Shown: positions 1 through 9,590 of the stretch, piece by piece | Position numbering within the stretch: the first letter of the stretch is position 1 | Layout of the letters: every line of letters starts with the position of its first letter | Program-made: the position numbers and the translations under genes | The notes under the pieces: model-generated | The model's input: the letters and a program-made list of their open reading frames with translations, nothing else | Told to the model about the DNA's origin: nothing | Databases searched by the model: none | Assembly (NCBI RefSeq): GCF_022489025.1 | Contig: NZ_JAKVTG010000001.1 | Span: 372,001-436,000, forward strand | Reading direction: 5' to 3' | DNA: 64,000 nt | DNA from: Planococcus halocryophilus | Lineage (GTDB): Bacteria > Bacillota > Bacilli > Bacillales_A > Planococcaceae

Positions 1-1185
1 ACGGGTGAATTTAAATTTGACCAATCAGCTAAAGGCAGCTATAAGCCTGATATCGCAAAAATGGCGAAATTAGGAGAAGATGGTGTCTTGATGTTGTTGT
101 CCGATTCAACAGAAGCAGAACGTCCTGGTTACACAACATCAGAAATTGTTGTTGCTGACCATATTTTGTCTGCTTTTCTAGCAGCTGAAGGCCGTGTGCT
201 TGTATCATTGTATTCATCAAACTTTATCCGCATCCAGCAGGTATTTGATATTGCGGCAGCGACAGGTAAAAAGGTTGCAGTAGCAGGTAGAAGTCTTGAG
301 AGTAGCTATGAAGTCGGTTTAAGACTTGGTTATTTGACTGTGGATGAAGACACGGTTATTTCATTGAAAGACTTGGAAAACTATCGCGATGATGAAGTTG
401 TTATTATCGTTACAGGTAACCAAGGTGAACCACTAGAAGCACTGGATAAAATGGTTCGCAAGCAACATAAAGACGTTAAGATCAAACCAACGGACACAGT
501 ATTAATCACATTCACACCATCACCCGGTATGGAAGTTCCGATGTTCCAAACAATGAACAAATTGGCGAAAGCTGGAGCAAACGTGTTGACTTCAAGTAAA
601 AAAGTTCACGTTTCGGGCCATGGCAGTCAAGAAGATTTGAAAATGATGTTGAATATGATGAAGCCAAAGTATTTCATCCCAATTCAAGGTGAATACAAAA
701 TGCTCATTGCGCATTCTAAATTAGCCCAACAAGTTGGCTTAAATAAGTCTGAAATTTTTATCGCAGACAAAGGCGATATCGTAGAATATAAAGGTGGCAA
801 AGTTCGCATGAGCGGACGTGTTACTGCTGGAAATGTATTAATTGATGGAATTGGTATAGGCGATGTCGGAAACATTGTACTGCGCGATCGTAAATTACTA
901 TCACAAGATGGTATTTTCATTGTTGTAGTTACGTTAAACCGCAAAGAGAAGAAAATTGCATCTGGTCCGGAAATGATTTCACGTGGTTTCGTATATGTTC
1001 GTGAATCAGAGGAACTTATGGAAGAATCGACGCGTCTTGTTCGTAAAGTCGTTGAAAAGTACGTCACTAGAGATGCATTTGAGTGGAACAACATTAAACA
1101 AGAAATTCGCGATACATTGAATTCTTATTTGTTCCAACAAACAAAACGCCGTCCAATGATTATCCCAATTATTATGGAATACTAA
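1..1185 (+). CDS. rnjB: Ribonuclease J2 (RnjB), 3' part only
   Basis: The gene starts before the window; 394 codons are visible in frame 1 up to the TAA. The segment holds the later metallo-beta-lactamase/beta-CASP parts of an RNase J: the SDSTEAERPGYT stretch near the start, the VHVSGHGSQEDL motif in the middle and a C-terminal domain ending in KRRPMIIPIIMEY. RNase J enzymes are 5'-3' exo/endoribonucleases acting in mRNA decay and rRNA maturation. Position directly upstream of the FtsK/SpoIIIE translocase matches rnjB (ymfA) of B. subtilis rather than rnjA, so the paralogue call rests mostly on synteny. A strong terminator follows within 12 bases. Confidence 0.9.
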   Translation, partial: TGEFKFDQSAKGSYKPDIAKMAKLGEDGVLMLLSDSTEAERPGYTTSEIVVADHILSAFLAAEGRVLVSLYSSNFIRIQQVFDIAAATGKKVAVAGRSLESSYEVGLRLGYLTVDEDTVISLKDLENYRDDEVVIIVTGNQGEPLEALDKMVRKQHKDVKIKPTDTVLITFTPSPGMEVPMFQTMNKLAKAGANVLTSSKKVHVSGHGSQEDLKMMLNMMKPKYFIPIQGEYKMLIAHSKLAQQVGLNKSEIFIADKGDIVEYKGGKVRMSGRVTAGNVLIDGIGIGDVGNIVLRDRKLLSQDGIFIVVVTLNRKEKKIASGPEMISRGFVYVRESEELMEESTRLVRKVVEKYVTRDAFEWNNIKQEIRDTLNSYLFQQTKRRPMIIPIIMEY

Positions 1186-1194
1186 GAAAAAAGT

Positions 1195-1236
1195 AAAAGG
1201 ATTTCCATACCGATTTTATCGGAGGAAATCCTTTTT
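1195..1236 (+). terminator. Rho-independent terminator after rnjB
   Basis: A perfect 12-bp stem (AAAAGGATTTCC / GGAAATCCTTTT) with a 17-base loop ends in a T run. It separates rnjB from the translocase gene. Confidence 0.9.
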
Positions 1237-1263
1237 CGATTATGGAAGAAGTGAGGGATAGGT

Positions 1264-3615
1264 ATGAATAGGGCTCGTGAAACCGCGAAAAAAAAATCAC
1301 AAGCGAGAGCAAGAGCAAGAACAAAAGCGAAACCAAAAGCAAAACCGAAAAATAAAAAAAGACAACCCATGCCAATGATTGCATATGAAGTTATCGGGTT
1401 AATCTTATTAGGAATTGCGGTATTGATGACTTTTCAGCTCGGCGTTATTGGTAAAATGTTTTACAATATAGCTGAATATGTAGCAGGATATATGGCGTTC
1501 TTAATCCCTGTGTCACTCGTTTTTATCGCGATATTTGTCATGGTAAAACGCGAATGGCCAAAACCTAAAATAAAAGTGGCGTTCGGGTCCGTATTTGTAT
1601 TAATTGGCATTTTACTAATTTGCCATTTAATTTGGGCAGCGAATAGTATTTTACCAATCACTTCTTCAAACGTTATTGCCGAAACAATCCGCACAACAAA
1701 AATGACCGGTACTATTTGGAATAGTTATTTAGCAACAGGAGGCGGGATTTTAGGGGCTTTACTGTATGCGCTATTGCACGTTCTTTTCGAAACGGCAGGC
1801 ACATGGGTTGTCGCCATCATTTTACTATCGATTGGTGCCATCATTTTAACAGGAAAAGCCGCCGCTCCTTTTATCGCAGAAAAAATACCAAGTATGCGTC
1901 CGATTATCGATTCGTTAATGAGTCGCTTTAAACAAAGTAAGCCGAAAAAAACACGTGCTTCTCGTAAAAAGTCAGAATCTGAACAAGTTTTGGAAATCAA
2001 CGAATCCCTGTCATACGATGAAGATGACGACAAGGAAGAAGATCTTTTATACGAGCCAAAACAAGAAGCACCGATTATTTCGGCATTCACCGAAAATGTT
2101 AAACCAAAACAAGCCGCTCCACCAGAAGTTGCTGAACAACCACAAGAGACCGGAGACGTCCAATTATTATCAACTGCAGAAGAGCTAGAGAATGAGGAAT
2201 ATCAATTGCCTCCGATGAGCTTATTAACTCTGCCGCCACATCATGATCAAAGTGGAGAATATTCCGGCATCCAAAAAAATGCCAAAAAACTTGAGAAAAC
2301 GTTCCAAAGTTTTGGTGTAAGGGCAAAAGTAACGCAAGTTCATTTAGGTCCTGCAGTGACAAAGTACGAAGTATTGCCGGACACGGGCGTCAAAGTTAGC
2401 AAGATTGTTAGTTTACATGATGATTTAGCATTAGCTTTAGCTGCACGCGATATTCGTATCGAAGCACCTATTCCGGGGAAATCTGCAATCGGTATTGAAG
2501 TGCCAAACTCGGAAGTTTCAATTGTTAGCTTACGTGAAGTGTTAGAGTCAGAGGAAAACAACCAACCCGACGCTAAATTATTATTTGCACTTGGTAGAGA
2601 TGTTACTGGTCAGGCTGTCATGACCCAATTAAACAAAATGCCGCATCTATTAGTTGCCGGTTCGACGGGTAGCGGGAAATCAGTCTGTATTAACGGCATT
2701 ATTACTAGCATTATTATGCGTGCTAAACCGCATGAAGTGAAGATGATGATGATTGACCCGAAAATGGTCGAGTTAAACGTCTATAACGGCATACCACATC
2801 TTTTAGCACCCGTTGTCACAGATCCGCGTAAAGCAGCACAAGCATTAAAGAAAATTGTTTCAGAGATGGAAAGAAGATACGAACTTTTCTCTCATACAGG
2901 CACACGAAATATTGAAGGTTATAACGAATATGTCCGTGTTTTCAATGAAGAAAATGAAGACAAGCATCCAAAATTACCGTTTATTGTAGTTATTGTCGAT
3001 GAATTGGCTGATTTAATGATGGTTGCTTCAAATGAAGTAGAAGATGCCATTACGCGATTGGCTCAAATGGCGCGTGCTGCAGGAATTCACTTGATTATTG
3101 CGACACAACGTCCGAGTGTTAACGTCATCACAGGGGTCATCAAAGCGAATATTCCTTCTCGAATAGCTTTTGCCGTTTCATCATCGATCGATTCGCGCAC
3201 AATACTGGATATGGGTGGCGCTGAAAAATTACTTGGTCGTGGAGACATGTTGTTCTTAGGGGCAGGTCAATCAAAACCGGTGCGTGTCCAAGGAGCGTTC
3301 TTGTCTGATTCAGAAGTCGAAAAAATTGTAGACTTTGTAATCGAACAACAAAAAGCACAATATCAGGAAGACATGATTCCGAGTGAAATTGATGAAACCA
3401 AAATAGACGAAGAAACAGATGAAATTTACGATGAAGCGGTAAAGCTAGTCACAGAAATGCAGACGGCCTCCGTTTCAATGTTACAGCGTCGCTTCCGTGT
3501 CGGGTATTCACGTGCAGCTCGAATTATTGATCAGATGGAACAACGTGGTGTCGTTGGACCCTATGAAGGCAGTAAACCGCGTACGGTACTAGTTCCAAAG
3601 CAGGAAGATTATTGA
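1264..3615 (+). CDS. ftsK: DNA translocase FtsK/SpoIIIE
   Basis: The protein has 783 residues, normal for the family. The N-terminus is very basic (Lys/Arg/Ala-rich, residues 1-37), followed by about four membrane helices (roughly 42-200), an acidic linker, and the C-terminal motor. The motor shows Walker A GSTGSGKS near residue 466, Walker [11 protein letters not shown], and a C-terminal gamma winged-helix domain (from about residue 720) that reads polar KOPS/SRS sequences. It pumps chromosomal DNA through the division septum. In B. subtilis the gene at this locus is spoIIIE; with sporulation genes missing around it, a vegetative segregation role is more likely here. A GAGGG-type ribosome site lies before the ATG. 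Confidence 0.95.
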   Translation: MNRARETAKKKSQARARARTKAKPKAKPKNKKRQPMPMIAYEVIGLILLGIAVLMTFQLGVIGKMFYNIAEYVAGYMAFLIPVSLVFIAIFVMVKREWPKPKIKVAFGSVFVLIGILLICHLIWAANSILPITSSNVIAETIRTTKMTGTIWNSYLATGGGILGALLYALLHVLFETAGTWVVAIILLSIGAIILTGKAAAPFIAEKIPSMRPIIDSLMSRFKQSKPKKTRASRKKSESEQVLEINESLSYDEDDDKEEDLLYEPKQEAPIISAFTENVKPKQAAPPEVAEQPQETGDVQLLSTAEELENEEYQLPPMSLLTLPPHHDQSGEYSGIQKNAKKLEKTFQSFGVRAKVTQVHLGPAVTKYEVLPDTGVKVSKIVSLHDDLALALAARDIRIEAPIPGKSAIGIEVPNSEVSIVSLREVLESEENNQPDAKLLFALGRDVTGQAVMTQLNKMPHLLVAGSTGSGKSVCINGIITSIIMRAKPHEVKMMMIDPKMVELNVYNGIPHLLAPVVTDPRKAAQALKKIVSEMERRYELFSHTGTRNIEGYNEYVRVFNEENEDKHPKLPFIVVIVDELADLMMVASNEVEDAITRLAQMARAAGIHLIIATQRPSVNVITGVIKANIPSRIAFAVSSSIDSRTILDMGGAEKLLGRGDMLFLGAGQSKPVRVQGAFLSDSEVEKIVDFVIEQQKAQYQEDMIPSEIDETKIDEETDEIYDEAVKLVTEMQTASVSMLQRRFRVGYSRAARIIDQMEQRGVVGPYEGSKPRTVLVPKQEDY

Positions 3616-3753
3616 GGAATTTGAAGTTATTTGTGATAAATTAATCACTAGTTTATTGATTCGAGAACCGAAAATTCGCTGAATTCGACAATTTACTATT
3701 TATTTCGTTTCTAATAAGTGTTATAGTAATTCTGATTAGTAGGAATGTTTTAC

Positions 3754-3767
3754 ATCAGATGTCTGAT
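3754..3767 (+). promoter_or_regulatory. Inverted repeat upstream of gntR gene, candidate operator
   Basis: ATCAGA and TCTGAT arms flank a 2-bp centre, 24 bases before the ATG of the GntR-family gene. GntR/HutC regulators often bind such short inverted repeats in their own leader. No second copy was noticed before the transporter genes, so autoregulation of a gntR-bmp transcript is the simplest reading. This is inference from position only. Confidence 0.4.
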
Positions 3768-3790
3768 CTCTGTCATGGGTGGTGAATCGT

Positions 3791-4519
3791 ATGACAATTA
3801 AATCGGATCATCGTGCTTTGTACCTTCAAGTGATCGATCGAATGAAACAGGATATTGCTGCGGGCGTCTACAAAGAAAAAGAGAAGTTGCCGTCCGAATT
3901 CGAATTATCGAAAACACTTGGAGTTAGCCGAGCGACTTTACGAGAAGCGCTTCGGTTGTTGGAAGAAGATAATACTATCATCAGACGCCACGGAGTTGGG
4001 ACATTCGTCAATTCAAAACCTTTATTTTCCTCAGGAATTGAACAATTGACAAGTGTATCCGATATGATCCGTCAGGCAGGAATGGAACCCGGTGCTATTT
4101 ACTTAAGCACGTCAGAGGGCCTTTCTTCTGAAGAGGATATAAAACGCTTTCATTGCAAAGCCGATGATACCATTATTACTATTGAACGCGTTCGTACGGC
4201 AAACAGCGACCCTGTAGTTTATTGTATCGACAAGGTTCCTTCCGCGTATTTGCCTACAGATTTTTTGAAACGCACAGAAAGTTCCATTTTTAAAGCGATT
4301 GAAGAATCTGGAGACATTCATATCTCCTATGCGGTGACATTTATTGATCCGACTGGCTATCATGATGATGCTTCACCAATCCTGGAGTGTGAACCGGAAA
4401 CAGCATTACTTGTTTTAAAACAGCTCCATTACGATGAAGACGATCGATTGGTGCTTTATTCAAAGAATTACTTTAGAGCTGATAAATTTAGCTTTCATGT
4501 GGTTCGCAAACGTATGTAA
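3791..4519 (+). CDS. ymfC: GntR-family transcriptional regulator (YmfC type, UTRA domain)
   Basis: A 242-residue HutC-subfamily regulator. Residues 5-70 form the winged-helix GntR domain ([47 protein letters not shown]); residues 90-240 form the UTRA ligand-binding domain. ATG at 3791 is chosen because GGTGGTG lies 7 bases upstream; the earlier in-frame GTG codons are themselves part of that ribosome site. The gene sits 47 bases before the nucleoside-binding lipoprotein gene with no terminator between, so it probably controls the transporter. The ligand is not evident; a nucleoside or nucleotide would fit the neighbours. Confidence 0.85.
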   Translation: MTIKSDHRALYLQVIDRMKQDIAAGVYKEKEKLPSEFELSKTLGVSRATLREALRLLEEDNTIIRRHGVGTFVNSKPLFSSGIEQLTSVSDMIRQAGMEPGAIYLSTSEGLSSEEDIKRFHCKADDTIITIERVRTANSDPVVYCIDKVPSAYLPTDFLKRTESSIFKAIEESGDIHISYAVTFIDPTGYHDDASPILECEPETALLVLKQLHYDEDDRLVLYSKNYFRADKFSFHVVRKRM

Positions 4520-4566
4520 AACATCAAATTCCTGCTAATATCAAAAAAACCTTGGGGGTTATTACA

Positions 4567-5640
4567 TTGACAAAACGTAAATTTGGTCTAGGTTTATCAT
4601 TAATGCTTGCTGCTGGAACTATGCTTGCTGCCTGCGGTAGCGACGAAGATACTTCAAACGGTGAAACTGGTGGAGGAGAAGGCGGAGAAGAAACTTCTGA
4701 CTTTTCTGTAGCCATGGTTACTGATGTTGGAGGCGTAGATGATAAATCCTTTAACCAATCTGCATGGGAAGGTCTTCAGCAATTTGGTAAAGACAATGGT
4801 CTTGAAAAAGGCGATGGTGGCTATGACTATCTTCAATCTGCATCAGATGCGGATTACAACACTAACTTGAACAACTTAATCCGTCGCGATTTTGATGTTG
4901 TATTCGGAATTGGTTTCTTGATGGAAGGTGCTGTAGCAGAAATTGCTGATCAACAGCCTGAAGCACAAATTGCAATCATTGATGCAGTAGTTGATGCTCC
5001 AAACGTTGCGAGTGTTCTTTTTAAAGAGCAAGAAGGTGCATTCCTTGCGGGTGTAGCAGCAGCTCTAATGTCTGAAACGAAGAAAATTGGTTTTGTTGGC
5101 GGAATGGAAATTCCAGTAATTGAGCGTTTTGAAGCAGGATTCCTTGCAGGCGTTGCAGCTGTAGATGAGTCAGTTGAAGTTGATGTTCAATACACAGGTG
5201 CTTTTGATAAAGCGGAATTAGGTAAAACAACTGCGAACCGTATGTATTCTGCTGGAGCAGATATCATTTTCCACGCAGCTGGCGGCACTGGTAACGGTGT
5301 TTTCACTGAAGCTAAAGAACGTAAAGAGTCGAATCCAGAAGCAAATATTTGGGTTATTGGTGTAGATTCGGATCAATACGATGAAGGTCAAACAGGTGAC
5401 GCTAACGTTACTTTGACTTCAGTATTGAAGCGTGTAGATACAGCTGTAATCAATATTTCTGAACAAGGTATGGCAGGCGAATTCCCAGGTGGCGAAACAG
5501 TTACTTACGGTTTGTCTGATGATGGCGTAGATCTAGCTGATTCACGTGGAGCAATTCCTGAAGACGTGATGGCGAAAATTGAAGAATTTAAACAACAAGT
5601 AATCAATGGTGACATTGAAGTTCCTGAAACTGTAGAGTAA
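4567..5640 (+). CDS. nupN: BMP-family nucleoside-binding lipoprotein (NupN-like)
   Basis: A 357-residue extracytoplasmic solute-binding lipoprotein of the basic membrane protein (PnrA/BMP) family. A lipoprotein signal ends at the lipobox LAAC (Cys about residue 23), followed by an acidic Gly-rich tether and the binding domain (VAMVTDVGGVDDKSFNQSAWEG). BMP proteins bind purine nucleosides, and B. subtilis NupN serves guanosine uptake. TTG at 4567 is preferred over TTG at 4552, because the GGGGG ribosome site sits 8 bases before the former and inside the latter. It is followed by the ATPase and permease genes of the same importer, separated by a terminator hairpin. Confidence 0.88.
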   Translation: MTKRKFGLGLSLMLAAGTMLAACGSDEDTSNGETGGGEGGEETSDFSVAMVTDVGGVDDKSFNQSAWEGLQQFGKDNGLEKGDGGYDYLQSASDADYNTNLNNLIRRDFDVVFGIGFLMEGAVAEIADQQPEAQIAIIDAVVDAPNVASVLFKEQEGAFLAGVAAALMSETKKIGFVGGMEIPVIERFEAGFLAGVAAVDESVEVDVQYTGAFDKAELGKTTANRMYSAGADIIFHAAGGTGNGVFTEAKERKESNPEANIWVIGVDSDQYDEGQTGDANVTLTSVLKRVDTAVINISEQGMAGEFPGGETVTYGLSDDGVDLADSRGAIPEDVMAKIEEFKQQVINGDIEVPETVE

Positions 5641-5660
5641 TAGAAAGTTTTAAGACGGTC

Positions 5661-5700
5661 ATCATAAAGGCCGGTTTAACCGGTCTTTATGATTTTTTTT
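5661..5700 (+). terminator. Terminator inside the nup operon, between nupN and nupO
   Basis: A 15-bp stem (ATCATAAAGGCCGG with its complement, one G-T pair) and tight loop, followed by eight Ts. It sits between binding protein and ATPase genes, so partial read-through would yield more lipoprotein than ATPase and permease. Confidence 0.88.
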
Positions 5701-5806
5701 GTCTATTTGATAGAAATTAATAGATGAAAGGTTTTTGGAAACGGAAGCCTTTCCTGTATTAATTAATTTTTTTAAAAAAGTTAGCAGTCTTGAGGGAGTG
5801 ACAACA

Positions 5807-7366
5807 GTGGAGTATGTAATTGAAATGCTGAATATCCGTAAAGAGTTCGGTACATTTGTCGCTAATGACAATATTACGCTGCAACTGAAAAAGGGAGAAA
5901 TTCACGCATTACTAGGGGAAAACGGCGCTGGAAAATCGACATTAATGAACATTTTGTTCGGTTTGTATCAGCCAGAAGGCGGAGAAATCCGAGTTCGCGG
6001 AAAAAAAGTAGACATTTCTAATCCAAATATAGCGAATGATCTTGGAATCGGAATGGTTCACCAGCATTTTATGTTGGTCGAAAATTTTTCAGTTACAGAA
6101 AATATCATTTTGGGAACCGAGCCAACAAAATATGGTGTTACAAATAAAAAAGACGCTGCTAAAAAAGTACAGGCACTGTCTGAACAATACGGCCTAAACG
6201 TTGATCCGAATGCTATCATTCAAGATATATCGGTAGGTATGCAACAGCGTGTAGAAATATTGAAAACTTTGTATCGCGGCGCTGAAATTTTGATCTTTGA
6301 TGAACCAACTGCTTCATTAACACCACAGGAAATTGTCGAATTGATTCAAATTATGAAGCGGTTAATCGCTGAAGGAAAATCCATTATTTTAATCACGCAT
6401 AAACTAAAAGAGATTATGGATGTATCTGACCGTGTAACTGTTATCCGAAAAGGACAAGGAATTGGAACGGTTATTACAGCCGAAACCAATCCGAACGATT
6501 TGGCATCTTTGATGGTTGGACGCCAAGTCGAATTTACTACGGTAAAAGGGGAATCGTTCCCGGGAGAAGAAACTTTGGATATTAAAGATTTAGTCGTCCT
6601 TGATTATCGTGGCATTGAAAAAGTGAAACACTTGAATTTGAATGTCCGTAAAGGCGAAATTGTCGGAATTGCAGGAATTGATGGAAATGGACAGTCTGAA
6701 TTAATCGAAGCGATTACTGGGCTTCGAAAAGTAAAGAGTGGAACCATTTCAATTAATGGAAAAAATGTTACCAATATGAAACCTCGTAAAGTAACAGAGT
6801 CGGGCGTTGGGCATATTCCTCAAGACAGACATAAGCATGGACTAGTACTGGATTTCCCAATTGGTCATAATATTTCTCTTCAAACATACTATACCAAGCC
6901 GATTTCTAAATCTGGTATCATCGATTACAACAAAATCAATGAAAAAGCTTTGCAAATTATTAAAGATTTTGACGTTCGAACACAAGGTCCATCAGAGTTA
7001 GCTCGTTCACTATCTGGTGGGAATCAGCAAAAAGCGATTATTGGCCGAGAAGTTGACCGAGACCCTGATTTATTGATTGCAGCTTTACCAACTAGGGGAT
7101 TAGACGTTGGGGCAATTGAATTTATTCATAGTCGTTTGATTGAACAGCGCGATAAAGGAAAAGCCGTATTGTTGATTTCATTTGAATTAGACGAAGTTAT
7201 GAACGTTTCAGATCGAATTGCCGTCATTCATGATGGAGAAATTGTGGATATTGTAACGCCAGAAACCACGAGCGAGCAGGAACTAGGCTTGTTAATGGCA
7301 GGACATACTAATCAGAAAAAAGCACAGGATTTAACACAGAAAGGTGAGGATCAGCATGTCGAATAG
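5807..7366 (+). CDS. nupO: Nucleoside ABC transporter, double ATP-binding protein (NupO-like)
   Basis: A 519-residue protein with two tandem ABC domains in the ribose/nucleoside importer arrangement. Domain 1 has Walker A GENGAGKST, signature SVGMQQRVE and Walker B ILIFDEPTASL. Domain 2 has a degenerate Walker A (GIDGNGQSE), signature LSGGNQQK and LLIAALPTRGLDVGA, a pattern normal for the second half of RbsA-like ATPases. GTG at 5807 is chosen because GAGGGAG lies 8 bases upstream; the reading frame is open further upstream but has no suitable ribosome site. The stop codon overlaps the start of the permease gene by 11 bases, indicating translational coupling. Confidence 0.9.
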   Translation: MEYVIEMLNIRKEFGTFVANDNITLQLKKGEIHALLGENGAGKSTLMNILFGLYQPEGGEIRVRGKKVDISNPNIANDLGIGMVHQHFMLVENFSVTENIILGTEPTKYGVTNKKDAAKKVQALSEQYGLNVDPNAIIQDISVGMQQRVEILKTLYRGAEILIFDEPTASLTPQEIVELIQIMKRLIAEGKSIILITHKLKEIMDVSDRVTVIRKGQGIGTVITAETNPNDLASLMVGRQVEFTTVKGESFPGEETLDIKDLVVLDYRGIEKVKHLNLNVRKGEIVGIAGIDGNGQSELIEAITGLRKVKSGTISINGKNVTNMKPRKVTESGVGHIPQDRHKHGLVLDFPIGHNISLQTYYTKPISKSGIIDYNKINEKALQIIKDFDVRTQGPSELARSLSGGNQQKAIIGREVDRDPDLLIAALPTRGLDVGAIEFIHSRLIEQRDKGKAVLLISFELDEVMNVSDRIAVIHDGEIVDIVTPETTSEQELGLLMAGHTNQKKAQDLTQKGEDQHVE

Positions 7367-8405
7367 AGCGACCAATCTCTTGGTCCCCATCATTTCCGTT
7401 ATTTTAGGATTGTTGGTCGGCGCAGTTATTATGCTGGTCAGCGGCTATGACCCACTTAAAGGCTATGCCGCTCTGTGGAACGGGATTTTTGGAGACTTAT
7501 ATACTATCGGTGAAACCATTCGCCAAATCACACCTTATTTATTAGCTGGTCTTGCGGTAGCTTTTGCATTCCGCTCAGGTCTGTTTAATATCGGTGTTGA
7601 AGGTCAATTAATTGTAGGTTGGTTTGCTGCAGCATATGTTGGAGTAGCTGTAGAATTGCCGAAAATTATCCATTTGCCTTTAGCAATTTTGGCTGCAGCT
7701 GTAGCAGGTGCCATATGGGGCTTCGTTCCAGGTCTTTTAAAAGCTAAATTCCGTGTACACGAAGTTATCGTTACAATTATGATGAACTATATTGCATTAC
7801 ACGTAACAAATGCATTAATTCGTACAGTTTCTGACGGTGGAGATCGCACAGGCAATATTTACGCAAGTGCATCTCTACGTTCTGAGTTTTTACAAAACTT
7901 AACCGAATTTTCACGACTGCATTTCGGGATTATTATTGCATTAGTGATGGTTGGTGTGATGTGGCTTATTTTAGAAAAAACGACGCTTGGGTTTGAGTTA
8001 AAAGCAGTTGGGTTTAACCAAAACGCCTCTCAATATGCAGGTATGAACGTTAATAAAAACATCATATTAGCCATGGTTATTTCTGGTGCATTTGCCGGTC
8101 TTGGTGGCGCAATGGAAGCCCTTGGAACTTTCGAGTATGTGTCTTCTAAAGGTGGATTTACCGGTATCGGATTTGATGGAATCGCGGTAGCCTTATTGGG
8201 CATGAACACACCTCTTGGTGTTGTGTTTGGTGCTACATTATTTGGTTCATTAAAGTACGGAGCATTAAATATGCCGAATGCTGCCGGTATTCCAATTGAA
8301 ATTGTTGAAATTGTTATCGCAGTTATTATCTTCTTTGTAGCTTCGGGCTACATCATTCGCTTGCTGTTGCTCCGTGCATCAGCTAAGAAGAAGGAGGCGA
8401 AGTAA
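7356..8405 (+). CDS. nupP: Nucleoside ABC transporter permease (NupP-like)
   Basis: A 349-residue hydrophobic protein of the BPD_transp_2 permease family (RbsC/NupP). About eight to nine membrane helices can be seen, with the conserved family stretches FRSGLFNIGVEGQL and VISGAFAGLGGAMEALG. It forms half of the membrane channel for the importer encoded by its neighbours. ATG at 7356 follows AAAGGTGAGG by about 7 bases; it overlaps the ATPase gene and is followed by nupQ after one base. Confidence 0.9.
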   Translation: MSNRATNLLVPIISVILGLLVGAVIMLVSGYDPLKGYAALWNGIFGDLYTIGETIRQITPYLLAGLAVAFAFRSGLFNIGVEGQLIVGWFAAAYVGVAVELPKIIHLPLAILAAAVAGAIWGFVPGLLKAKFRVHEVIVTIMMNYIALHVTNALIRTVSDGGDRTGNIYASASLRSEFLQNLTEFSRLHFGIIIALVMVGVMWLILEKTTLGFELKAVGFNQNASQYAGMNVNKNIILAMVISGAFAGLGGAMEALGTFEYVSSKGGFTGIGFDGIAVALLGMNTPLGVVFGATLFGSLKYGALNMPNAAGIPIEIVEIVIAVIIFFVASGYIIRLLLLRASAKKKEAK

Positions 8406-8406
8406 T

Positions 8407-9366
8407 ATGAGTTTCCTTGAGGTATTATATTTCATCGTTCCTTCAGCAATCTTTTATGCTGCACCACTTATTTTAGTCGCAATTGGCGGTGTCTTCTCAG
8501 AAAGATCTGGTGTCGTCAACATTGGACTTGAAGGATTAATGGTTATCGGTGCTTTCGTTGGAATCTTGTTTAACTTATTGTATGCTGACACATTTGGGTC
8601 AGCTACGCCATGGATTGCCCTAATTGCAGCTATGTTTGCAGCTCTTCTATTATCACTATTGCATGCTGTAGCTTCTATTACATTCCGTGCAGATCAAGTA
8701 GTTTCCGGAGTTGCGATCAATTTACTAGCAGCTGCGCTATCGATTTACTTGGTAAAACGAATTTTTGATAAAGGGCAGACGGATTTTATCACTGAACGTT
8801 TCTCGCGTTACAATGTTCCGTTTCTATCCGATATTCCGATTATTGGACCTTTATTTTTTAAATCGGTTTATAATACGTCGTTCTTTGCAATCGGTGTAGC
8901 AGTACTTGCATGGTTTGTTATTTACAAGACGCCATTTGGTCTTCGTCTTCGTGCTGTAGGGGAACATCCAATGGCTGCTGATACAATGGGGATTAATGTA
9001 ACTAGAATGCGTTATATTGCTGTTATGATTTCTGGTGGGTTAGCTGGTATTGGTGGCGCAATTTACGCACAAACGATTACAAATGATTTTGGTCATGCCA
9101 CAATCAATGGTCAAGGCTTTATGGCATTGGCTGCTATGATTTTTGGTAAATGGCATCCACTTGGAGCGATGGGGGCAGCCTTATTCTTCGGGTTTGCACA
9201 GTCGTTAAGTATTGTCGGATCATCTATTCCGATTATCTCGGAAATTCCAAACGTCTTCTTATTAATTTTGCCATACGTATTAACGATTCTTGCACTAGCA
9301 GGATTTATTGGTCGCGCTCATGCTCCACTAGCGATCGGAAAACCTTATATCAAAGGTCAACGATAA
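8407..9366 (+). CDS. nupQ: Nucleoside ABC transporter permease (NupQ-like)
   Basis: A 319-residue second permease, shorter than NupP as usual. It shows the paralogous motifs FSERSGVVNIGLEGLM near residue 35 and ISGGLAGIGGAIYAQ near residue 215, and ends in GKPYIKGQR. It is expected to heterodimerise with NupP. AAGAAGGAGG ends 8 bases before ATG 8407, within the last codons of nupP. A strong terminator follows at once, closing the operon, and a 115-bp palindromic repeat lies just beyond. Confidence 0.9.
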   Translation: MSFLEVLYFIVPSAIFYAAPLILVAIGGVFSERSGVVNIGLEGLMVIGAFVGILFNLLYADTFGSATPWIALIAAMFAALLLSLLHAVASITFRADQVVSGVAINLLAAALSIYLVKRIFDKGQTDFITERFSRYNVPFLSDIPIIGPLFFKSVYNTSFFAIGVAVLAWFVIYKTPFGLRLRAVGEHPMAADTMGINVTRMRYIAVMISGGLAGIGGAIYAQTITNDFGHATINGQGFMALAAMIFGKWHPLGAMGAALFFGFAQSLSIVGSSIPIISEIPNVFLLILPYVLTILALAGFIGRAHAPLAIGKPYIKGQR

Positions 9367-9373
9367 GATTTTT

Positions 9374-9403
9374 AAAAGAGCCGTCGCAAATGACGGCTCT
9401 TTT
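9374..9403 (+). terminator. Terminator after nupQ
   Basis: A perfect 12-bp stem AAAAGAGCCGTC / GACGGCTCTTTT with a 6-base loop, immediately after the nupQ stop codon. Confidence 0.92.
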
Positions 9404-9410
9404 CATTTGT

Positions 9411-9523
9411 CTAGCTCAAACGGCCAGATTCTCGGGTCATAAGCCACCCTGACTGTGTGGCAAAGAGCGCCACTTCGTCAGGTCGTCTTATGCCCGTCGA
9501 ATCTAAACGGCCGCTTTCGCTTT
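9411..9523 (+). repeat. Intergenic palindromic repeat, copy A
   Basis: About 113 bp, beginning CTAGCTCAAACGG and ending in CGCTTTTCT. Nested helices can be read: CGGCC/GGCCG, AGATTC/GAATCT, CATAAG/CTTATG, CTGAC/GTCAG, and an inner GTGGC/GCCAC around a purine-rich loop. Copies B (28193-28305, same strand) and C (21281-21395, opposite strand) share the layout with compensating base changes. It lies 7 bases beyond the nupQ terminator and directly ahead of the ymfF promoter. No protein is encoded. Confidence 0.85.
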
Positions 9524-9530
9524 TCTTTAT

Positions 9531-9560
9531 TTGCAATTAACGGAAAAGGTTCGGTATAGT
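9531..9560 (+). promoter_or_regulatory. Promoter for the ymfF-ymfH-ymfI operon
   Basis: TTGCAA and TATAGT are separated by 18 bases, about 30 bases before the ymfF start. The -35 box begins 7 bases after the end of repeat copy A. Confidence 0.6.
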
Positions 9561-9590
9561 TAGAGCATGAACGACGAGAGGGGATTTTAC

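Noticed and set aside
9411-9523. Repeat copy A as a CRISPR unit or an insertion sequence
   Set aside because: Copies are kilobases apart without spacers, encode no transposase and show no clear target-site duplication at this copy.
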